Origin: Patescibacteria group bacterium
GTDB taxonomy: Bacteria > Patescibacteriota > WWE3 > 2-01-FULL-39-13
Length of the DNA: 8,416 bases
Reading direction: 5' to 3'
Assembly: GCA_030916925.1 (NCBI GenBank)
Contig: JAUPVU010000049.1
Span: 1-8,416 of the forward strand
Position numbers and translations under genes: made by a program. The notes beneath the pieces were generated by a model. The model worked only from the letters and a program-made list of their open reading frames with translations, did not search any database and had not been told where the DNA came from. Positions 1-5,234 of this stretch are shown here, piece after piece. The stretch's first letter is position 1. Each line of letters starts with the position of its first letter.

Positions 1-13
1 ACGATTAAACTAA

Positions 14-49
14 TTCAACATATACACTATAGGGTACTTGTAATATAAT
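14..49 (+). promoter_or_regulatory. Possible promoter of the secreted-protein gene (-10 box only)
   Basis: A perfect TATAAT lies at 44-49, which would place the transcription start near 56 and give a leader of about 50 bases before the ATG at 107. No convincing -35 hexamer sits 16-18 bases upstream. The nearest resemblance is TTCAAC at 14-19, with a spacer that is too long (24 bases). A TATAAT by itself is easily produced by chance in AT-rich DNA, so this is a weak call. Confidence 0.3.
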
Positions 50-95
50 TTACGAGTTCGTTTTGCACATTAACATTGGCAACACTAACCAACAC

Positions 96-101
96 AGGAG
101 G
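96..101 (+). promoter_or_regulatory. Perfect Shine-Dalgarno (AGGAGG)
   Basis: AGGAGG lies five bases before the ATG at 107, the ideal distance for pairing with the 16S rRNA tail. It fixes the start of the 722-residue secreted protein. None of the other six genes in the window has a recognisable Shine-Dalgarno at a usable distance, so this site stands out and suggests strong, independent translation of this gene. Confidence 0.85.
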
Positions 102-106
102 ATACT

Positions 107-2275
107 ATGTCTGTTCATTTGCGGAAGTTTTTCGTTTTACTTGTAGTACTTTCTCAGCTTCTTGCGCCGACAATGATTTTGGCACAAGAAGAACCTCCGA
201 TCGTGTGGGAAGATTTAGACTTGGCAAAGGTCAGTGAAGCCACAGCTGCCATTCCTGAATCGGATCATTTCATGAAGGATTGGGAACCGTCTATGGCCGA
301 AGCTCCCGTTTCAATGGAGACGGCATCAATGGCCACAGACCAACAGGCGTGCTACTGGGCAGTCGTGCTTGATGAAACCCTAAAAGGTGACACAGTCAAC
401 CTTCAAAGGGTTGAATCACAAACTGCCTACTCGGGCACCCAGGTATTTAAGAGAAGTGATACAACCAGTTCTGGGAGTCATATCCATCTAGAAGAGTATT
501 TTGGGGATGGAGAAGCTATCTCCCAGGTCTTTATCAGGTATTGGTTTCGAGCTAACAGGACCGACGCAGGTTCGATTAACAGTTCAGCAACGACTGGCAG
601 TACAAACAAAAGTACCTCTGTAACACAGGGTAGCTTTTCGGGGAATTGGCAAATGCGCGAAAGCGTATTTGCATGGAACGAAGTCCGTGGAATGAAGTTG
701 GACTTCAATGTCTCGATAGCGTCTAATGGGCCAGATTCATTGATAGAGTTGGATCAAGTCGGAATTGGATATTGCTTAGGTAACAGTATTGACCCGAGCG
801 ATCCTCCAATCTATCAGCCCGCTGAGGTACAGCAGCTGTATGTGTCGGCATTTTTGTTTGCAGGTAAACCCTTTAACCACGGAGGTCCATTGTCAGCGGT
901 GCTATCGCCTGATGGGCTAAAGTCGTATGGGTTACTGTGCGAGCAAAATTGCGCATACATTGCAATGACGAGAAGGTTCGGAATCCGCGGTAACCCTATG
1001 GGGGTAACAGAAGGGATCTACCTAGGGGATGAACTATGGGGAAGCAAGAACCCGGGCGAAAGTCTTATAATACGGAATGCCATCTCTCGCTCTCGGCAAA
1101 CTAGCCACGATGGCATTATACGAGCCATCTCGAAGTATGAAGCCCGGTTGGCAAGTCAGCTACAAACCGGCGCGAAGCCACAAGCAATCGAATATACGAG
1201 GTTTATGATTGCTTGGTCGAAAGACAAGCTAAGCTACTTTGACGAACTTGCAGCAGTTGGCAAGGAAACATGGTTCAATGTGCCTGTCAACTACGTGTTT
1301 GAAATGCGCGAAAGCGAACTTTCACGCACCTTCGATCAAGGTAGATACCAGTTTGTAAAGGACGGTTTCATGTCCTGGAGAAGACTTAGGGGAATAGAAT
1401 TCCCTGAGGGCACAGATCAGGAAGTAATGCGACAAGCATACAAGGAAATAGTTAGGAGAGGAGCTCCGCCAACTATCAAGATGGTAATAGGTTCTGAGAC
1501 AATGAGGATTTCGTTCTGGACACGGTGGACTGGGTACCTGCGAGATTGGGGCATACCCCGTATAATGGCCACCGGAGGAAGTCTGTGGAGTACATTACTC
1601 GTAAACGCACGAGTAGGCATTGCAGGACTTGTAGAATATTTACCTTCCACAGGTCTATACGCAGGCAGTGCGTTGGTAGGGGATGCTTTAGGAAGTTCCG
1701 CAGTGTATCTCATGGCAGAAGAGTCCGCTCTGTCCTACGAGGAATTTATGATGTCAGAAAGCTTGACATCGTACCTACTGGTAGGATTCGACGTTCTTCC
1801 CATGACTCACTCAAGCCTTGTAGGTGCTCAGTGGTCGACTGCTGAATTCTGTATCCCGCAGACTCGGAAGATCATGAAGGATTACAACTACAACTTGATC
1901 GTCATGGATCATCCGAACCAATGTTCTCCGATGGGGTGGAGAATCATGCAAGTCGTACCCGATGTTGGATTGATACTGCAAAAAGACAACGGTGTCGAGA
2001 TTGGAGTTCCTTATGAGGGATCATCAACATATTCAATGGTGAATATGGATCCTTCCCGAGGGATGGTAATGGTCGACTTCACACTAACTGTTAATCGGTA
2101 TCCTTCCAACAGCAATGGGGATGTAGAACTCGGAATCAACTTCAGCGGTTTTCGAACCCCTGAAGAGATTGGCCTTTGTCCAGGCTGGCTACCACCAGAT
2201 CGTGCAGCCGGATTTGGGCGAGAGGAGTGCTGGACTCTACCCGTAAGGGCAAATTTGCCAATCATAATAAAGTAG
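107..2275 (+). CDS. Secreted protein of unknown function, 722 aa, signal peptide and possible jelly-roll domain
   Basis: I do not recognise the family. The N-terminus is a signal peptide: basic residues (R6, K7), a hydrophobic core at about 8-25, and a likely cut near 26-28 before an acidic stretch. No cysteine follows the core as in a lipoprotein, and there is no C-terminal membrane helix or LPXTG, so the product is probably released or held non-covalently. Residues about 80-225 look like a beta-sandwich (jelly-roll) module: alternating strands, an S/T/G/N-rich loop at 150-180, and a closing strand at 213-223 of the kind seen in carbohydrate-binding folds. This is inference from pattern only. 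Residues about 240-720 form a mixed alpha/beta region with hydrophobic segments (485-535) and no catalytic motif I can name. There are eight cysteines (82, 223, 278, 282, 582, 606, 691, 708), an even number that could form four disulfides. G+C is clearly higher than in all neighbours, and the gene has its own RBS and terminator, so it is a single-gene unit and possibly acquired. The start is fixed by the AGGAGG. The reading frame is certain; the function is open. Confidence 0.85.
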   Translation: MSVHLRKFFVLLVVLSQLLAPTMILAQEEPPIVWEDLDLAKVSEATAAIPESDHFMKDWEPSMAEAPVSMETASMATDQQACYWAVVLDETLKGDTVNLQRVESQTAYSGTQVFKRSDTTSSGSHIHLEEYFGDGEAISQVFIRYWFRANRTDAGSINSSATTGSTNKSTSVTQGSFSGNWQMRESVFAWNEVRGMKLDFNVSIASNGPDSLIELDQVGIGYCLGNSIDPSDPPIYQPAEVQQLYVSAFLFAGKPFNHGGPLSAVLSPDGLKSYGLLCEQNCAYIAMTRRFGIRGNPMGVTEGIYLGDELWGSKNPGESLIIRNAISRSRQTSHDGIIRAISKYEARLASQLQTGAKPQAIEYTRFMIAWSKDKLSYFDELAAVGKETWFNVPVNYVFEMRESELSRTFDQGRYQFVKDGFMSWRRLRGIEFPEGTDQEVMRQAYKEIVRRGAPPTIKMVIGSETMRISFWTRWTGYLRDWGIPRIMATGGSLWSTLLVNARVGIAGLVEYLPSTGLYAGSALVGDALGSSAVYLMAEESALSYEEFMMSESLTSYLLVGFDVLPMTHSSLVGAQWSTAEFCIPQTRKIMKDYNYNLIVMDHPNQCSPMGWRIMQVVPDVGLILQKDNGVEIGVPYEGSSTYSMVNMDPSRGMVMVDFTLTVNRYPSNSNGDVELGINFSGFRTPEEIGLCPGWLPPDRAAGFGREECWTLPVRANLPIIIK

Positions 2276-2284
2276 AACGAGCAA

Positions 2285-2346
2285 AGGGGTATCCCGATAT
2301 ACTTAGCTACCAAGCTTAAATATATCGTGGATGCCCCTGTTTTTTT
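2285..2346 (+). terminator. Rho-independent terminator, possibly working in both directions
   Basis: Arms 2285-2301 and 2321-2338 pair as a long stem: five G-C/A-T pairs at the base (AGGGG with CCCCT), a G-T wobble, ATCC with GGAT, one bulged base, then CGATATA with TATATCG. The loop (2302-2320) contains two AGCT copies that could extend the hairpin. Seven T follow at 2340-2346, as expected for termination of the upstream secreted-protein gene. Read on the minus strand, the same stem lies just after the methyltransferase stop codon but is followed only by a short T-containing tract, so termination in that direction would be weaker. The T-run overlaps the methyltransferase stop codon (2345-2347). 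Confidence 0.85.
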
Positions 2347-3148
2347 ATATATCCATTTTGACGGTTCTTACGCCATTTCGTATGACAACTTGAAACCTTT
2401 TACCAAAACACTTATGTTCGGATTCAGGTTTTAAAGTAAAGAAGAATTGATGTGCTAACAACGATGGATCGATTTTTACCAATTTTCTCCAGCTACTGTT
2501 ATCTTCATTTGGAAATTTCTCTTTTATAATATCGCATGCCCTATAATCAAATTTTACAATTCCTAAACAGGCCGAATCAAATAAAAATCGCAACTGATTC
2601 AAATTAAAAAATGTAAAATGTCCTTCCATAAAATCTTTATATCTTTTGTATTTAAGTCCATGTATAAAATAGTCTATATACATAGAAAGGCTATAATGGT
2701 TCGGATAAGTTATTATTAATTTACCTTCTGGTTTCAAAAACCATTTCAATTTATATATAATTTCCTGAATATTTTCGAAATGTTCGAGTGTTTCCCCCGC
2801 AATAACATAATCAAATTTTCCAAGCAGTTCTTCACAATAGTTTCTTCGCAAATAATTAAGATCTGCAATATAAAGTTTATCGAAATGATCTTCAACTTTT
2901 TCAGCAGCTTTGAGAGAAATGTCCAATCCAACTTTCTCTTTAGCAACAATGCTCTCAGTAACAGGATGAGCACCGCAACCTACATCTAATATGGATTTGT
3001 TAGTTGCATCACCAATTTGGGTTTTTATCCAATTAATACGTGATATCGGTGGTTTCCAATTATCATAGTCATAATCACAGTAATAATCCTTCCAACGGCT
3101 ATTTTGTAGACTACTCTTAATGACCTTAATTCTGCTTTGTTTATACAT
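2345..3148 (-). CDS. Class I SAM-dependent methyltransferase (Methyltransf_11/23-like), 267 aa
   Basis: Transfers a methyl group from S-adenosylmethionine to an unknown acceptor, probably in the cytoplasm. The Rossmann-type SAM fold is visible in order: motif I DVGCG at residues 55-59 after strand 1; acidic D76 ending strand 2 (GLDIS), which binds the SAM ribose; D96 in an ADLN segment near the adenine; FDYVIAGETLEHF at 112-123, the typical strand 4 and post-motif helix of the UbiE/Methyltransf_11 group; and LKPEGKLIITYPN at 138-150 (strand 5). HFTFFNLNQLRFLFDSAC at 177-194 resembles the usual substrate-side segment of these enzymes. The N-terminal 35 residues are rich in Tyr and Asp. Relatives often sit in surface-polysaccharide or lipid gene sets, but none is present here, so the substrate is unknown. 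The gene stands alone, is very AT-rich, has a good promoter (3169-3197) and no Shine-Dalgarno before the ATG. It is convergent with the secreted-protein gene and shares its terminator stem. Confidence 0.88.
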   Translation of the reverse strand: MYKQSRIKVIKSSLQNSRWKDYYCDYDYDNWKPPISRINWIKTQIGDATNKSILDVGCGAHPVTESIVAKEKVGLDISLKAAEKVEDHFDKLYIADLNYLRRNYCEELLGKFDYVIAGETLEHFENIQEIIYKLKWFLKPEGKLIITYPNHYSLSMYIDYFIHGLKYKRYKDFMEGHFTFFNLNQLRFLFDSACLGIVKFDYRACDIIKEKFPNEDNSSWRKLVKIDPSLLAHQFFFTLKPESEHKCFGKRFQVVIRNGVRTVKMDI

Positions 3149-3168
3149 ATTTAATGAACGGTTTGGAT

Positions 3169-3197
3169 ATTATAGGTCTGTTTGACCAATCCTTCAA
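3169..3197 (-). promoter_or_regulatory. Sigma-70-type promoter of the methyltransferase gene
   Basis: On the minus strand, TTGAAG (3197 to 3192; four of six match TTGACA) is followed by an ideal 17-base spacer and a perfect TATAAT (3174 to 3169). Transcription would start near 3162, leaving a leader of only about 14 bases before the ATG at 3148. The spacer contains a small inverted repeat, GGTC-5-GACC (3175-3187), which could be an operator or chance. Confidence 0.6.
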
Positions 3198-3233
3198 GCT
3201 ATTCTTTCGACAAACATTAATGAGATTTTAACT

Positions 3234-3239
3234 TATAAT
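3234..3239 (+). promoter_or_regulatory. -10 box of the uvrC operon, predicting a leaderless transcript
   Basis: A perfect TATAAT ends six bases before the ATG at 3246, so the expected start of transcription falls on or beside the start codon. The best -35 match, TCGACA at 3207-3212 (five of six), is 21 bases away, longer than the usual 16-18, so the -35 assignment is weak. No Shine-Dalgarno precedes the ATG, which agrees with leaderless translation. An undetected promoter further upstream remains possible, because the gene-free gap is only 97 bases. Confidence 0.45.
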
Positions 3240-3245
3240 TAAAAT

Positions 3246-4598
3246 ATGACAGATTTAACTAATAATGTCGCTACCCTCCCCGAAAGCCCAGGGGTCTACA
3301 TCTATAAAGATCACAGTAAAAAAGTCCTATATGTAGGTAAAGCAGTTAATCTCAAAAACCGCGTAAAAAGCTATTTTCAAAATATCGAGGCATTAAGCCC
3401 AAAAACGCAGGCAATGATTACAAAAATCGCTGATATAGAACATATTAACGTCGAAAATGAAATCGAGGCTTTACTACTCGAAGCCGATTTAATAAAAAGA
3501 TATAGACCTCCTTATAACATCGCTCTAAAAGACGATAAATTCTATAAATACATTAAAATCGAGAAAAATAAATTATCAACTCCCGAAGGAGAATCCAAAA
3601 CAATTTCTAAAATTGTCACATCACGTAAAAAAACAAAAGAAGGCGAATACTTTGGTCCTTATCCAGAATCAAACTCCATCTTAGTAATTACTAAAACTCT
3701 TAGAAAAATATTTCCATACAGAGATTGTTCAACTCAAAAATTCACAAGATATCAAAAAGCAAAACGCCCTTGTTTATATGGACATTTAGGATTATGTCCT
3801 GCGCCGTGCCTAGGAGGCGAGGCAATAATTCAAAATAATATTAATATTAAAAAAATTCAAGAATACCTAAGCGGAAAGAGATCACTTATGTTTAAACAAT
3901 TAGAACGTGAAATGAAAGAGCTATCTAAAAACCACGAATATGAGAAAGCCGCAGTAATCAGGGATCAAATTAATAGTTATAACTACCTAACCCAAACTAA
4001 AAATAACGTTAATGAATATCTTAAAAATCCAGACCTAGTTCACAATAAAGGAGCAGATGCAGTTACTAAACTATTAGCAGAACTAGAAAAATCATTCAAA
4101 CTACAATTCACAAATACCGACACCGAAACATTTAGAATAGAGACGTACGATATATCAAATATGTCCGGTAAATCCGCAATTGGCGCTATGTCAGTTACAA
4201 CGGGTGGAGTACCAGATAAAAGCGAGTACAGAAAATTTAGAATAAAAACAAAAGACACACCCGATGACTTTTTTATGCTCCAAGAAATCCTAAAAAGAAG
4301 ATTTAATAGAATAGGGGAGTCAGAATGGGAAACGCCAGATTTAATAGTAATTGATGGAGGAAAAGGACAACTTTCTTCTGCTATCGAAGCGATGGAAGCG
4401 AAAGATATAAAAATCCCCATGATTTCACTCGCTAAAAAAGAAGAATTAATTTTCTTTTACGATGGAACTGAATTTCAATATATAAATTTAGATATAAACA
4501 ACCCTGCTTTAAAATTAATAATTATTGGCAGAGACGAAGTCCATAGATTTGGAATCGCATATCACAGACAACTTCGAATGAAAAATCTATATCAATAG
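3246..4598 (+). CDS. uvrC: Excinuclease ABC subunit C, short form lacking the HhH region
   Basis: UvrC is recruited by the UvrB-DNA complex and cuts the damaged strand on both sides of the lesion in nucleotide excision repair. The N-terminal GIY-YIG nuclease (3' incision) spans about 11-95, with GVY at 16-18, YVG at 29-31, R39 and the metal-binding E79. Four cysteines (161, 176, 184, 188) match the iron-sulfur cluster positions described for UvrC, with the last three spaced exactly as in E. coli. A UVR motif (about 213-248) would bind UvrB. The RNase H-like nuclease (5' incision) spans about 295-445, with D302 (YDIS), D370 (VIDGGKGQL) and D430/H433 (RDEVHRFGIAYHR). The protein ends at 450, right after this domain. 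Typical UvrC is around 600 residues and ends in two helix-hairpin-helix DNA-binding motifs, which are absent. The TAG stop is followed 16 bases later by the next operon gene, so this is a short form and not a frameshift. First gene of the five-gene operon; ATG without Shine-Dalgarno. Confidence 0.96.
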   Translation: MTDLTNNVATLPESPGVYIYKDHSKKVLYVGKAVNLKNRVKSYFQNIEALSPKTQAMITKIADIEHINVENEIEALLLEADLIKRYRPPYNIALKDDKFYKYIKIEKNKLSTPEGESKTISKIVTSRKKTKEGEYFGPYPESNSILVITKTLRKIFPYRDCSTQKFTRYQKAKRPCLYGHLGLCPAPCLGGEAIIQNNINIKKIQEYLSGKRSLMFKQLEREMKELSKNHEYEKAAVIRDQINSYNYLTQTKNNVNEYLKNPDLVHNKGADAVTKLLAELEKSFKLQFTNTDTETFRIETYDISNMSGKSAIGAMSVTTGGVPDKSEYRKFRIKTKDTPDDFFMLQEILKRRFNRIGESEWETPDLIVIDGGKGQLSSAIEAMEAKDIKIPMISLAKKEELIFFYDGTEFQYINLDINNPALKLIIIGRDEVHRFGIAYHRQLRMKNLYQ

Positions 4599-4614
4599 GA
4601 TAAAATAAAAGAAC

Positions 4615-5016
4615 ATGATTAAAAAAATATTTCGATCAGTCGCAAGCTACGCAATAGCAATGATATTTACATCATTCATAATTGATGGATTCGACCTCTC
4701 TTTTGATACCGTAACGATATTATCAGCCTCCGTCGTCCTTATGCTGGTGCAATTCATACTTAAGCCAGTAATTAAGCTAATATCATTTCCAATAAACGCT
4801 GTTACACTAGGATTTTTCGAATTCCTCATAAACTCAATATTACTTTACCTAACCGCATTCCTTATAAATGGATTAGAAATCGAAGCTGGAACACTAGATT
4901 TCGGTTACTTTGGTATAGTAATGCAACAAATCGAATTATCCAAACTTGGCGTACTTATTGCATCTGCAACATCTATAAGTATAATTAATTGGCTATTAAG
5001 AGTAGTTCTTTTTTAA
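4615..5016 (+). CDS. YvlD / phage holin family 4-like membrane protein, 133 aa
   Basis: A small integral membrane protein with about four helices: roughly residues 8-24, 33-50, 56-84 (one long or two short) and 111-132. The centre, with LKPVIKLISFPINAVTLGFFEFLINSILLYLTAFLI-like order (about 49-84), carries the family's conserved N/K-P-x-I-K-x-x-x-x-P-x-N-x-x-T-x-G pattern, known from YvlD-type proteins annotated as phage holin family 4. Despite that name, most members are chromosomal and have no shown lysis function; there is no endolysin or phage gene here. It follows uvrC by 16 bases and precedes secG by 5, so it is co-transcribed. The only AGGA (4597-4600) is 14 bases before the ATG, too far to act as a normal ribosome site. 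The role is unknown, possibly envelope-related. Confidence 0.85.
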   Translation: MIKKIFRSVASYAIAMIFTSFIIDGFDLSFDTVTILSASVVLMLVQFILKPVIKLISFPINAVTLGFFEFLINSILLYLTAFLINGLEIEAGTLDFGYFGIVMQQIELSKLGVLIASATSISIINWLLRVVLF

Positions 5017-5021
5017 AAAAT

Positions 5022-5234
5022 ATGGACGTGTCAATGGTAATGAACGTTATTCAAGCGGTATTAGGAGTTATGATAATTGCCCTAGTATTGATACAACAAC
5101 AGGATGCAGGCTTTTATTCATCTTCTAGCAACATAAACAGAACACGTAGAGGAATCGAGAAATTTACCTACAATTCAACAGTAGTTATAGCGATACTTTT
5201 TGTATCAATCTCTATAGCTAATTTTGTATTTTGA
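5022..5234 (+). CDS. secG: Protein translocase subunit SecG, 70 aa
   Basis: SecG is the small accessory subunit of the SecYEG channel and aids SecA-driven export across the inner membrane. The sequence shows the family plan: helix 1 (about residues 4-24), a short loop with LIQQQDAGFYSSSS (23-36), the basic TRRGIEKF segment (41-48) that precedes helix 2, and helix 2 (about 51-68). The length is near the family minimum. An in-frame TTG at 4989 would extend the protein by 11 residues into the preceding gene, but the ATG at 5022 is five bases after that gene's stop and starts just before helix 1, so I prefer it; ATG 5034 is a further alternative. The TGA stop overlaps the next gene's ATG (TGATG), which suggests coupled translation. 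No Shine-Dalgarno is present. Confidence 0.88.
   Translation: MDVSMVMNVIQAVLGVMIIALVLIQQQDAGFYSSSSNINRTRRGIEKFTYNSTVVIAILFVSISIANFVF

Noticed and set aside
25..34. CACTATAGGG, identical to the core of the T7 RNA polymerase promoter
   Set aside because: Only about 13 of the 20 consensus bases match, and the upstream recognition half is wrong. There is no phage or vector sequence nearby, so this is most likely chance.
1076..1117. Nine-base inverted repeat AATGCCATC / GATGGCATT with a 24-base loop inside the secreted-protein gene
   Set aside because: An inverted repeat of this size and spacing is expected about once or twice by chance in a window this long, and it lies within coding sequence with no T-run or insertion-site context.
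1525..1845. Open frame of 106 codons on the + strand overlapping the secreted-protein gene
   Set aside because: The product is Arg/Ser/Cys-rich with no domain character, there is no ribosome site, and the overlapping long frame has a signal peptide and RBS. It is a shadow frame of the G+C-richer gene.
4040..4420. Open frame of 126 codons on the - strand opposite uvrC
   Set aside because: It lies opposite the conserved RNase H-like domain of UvrC and has no recognisable domain or promoter. It is a shadow frame.
3246..4598. Possible frameshift truncating UvrC
   Set aside because: The RNase H-like domain is complete to its last conserved motif, and the following gene starts 16 bases later in a well-supported frame. 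No HhH remnant is seen in any frame of the downstream sequence.
4615..5016. Reading the holin-family protein as a sign of a prophage
   Set aside because: The family name is historical. There is no endolysin, integrase, portal or tail gene, and the gene sits inside a repair/export operon.
4989..5021. TTG at 4989 as the secG start
   Set aside because: It would overlap the previous gene by 28 bases and add 11 residues before the first helix. The ATG at 5022 gives a standard SecG N-terminus.
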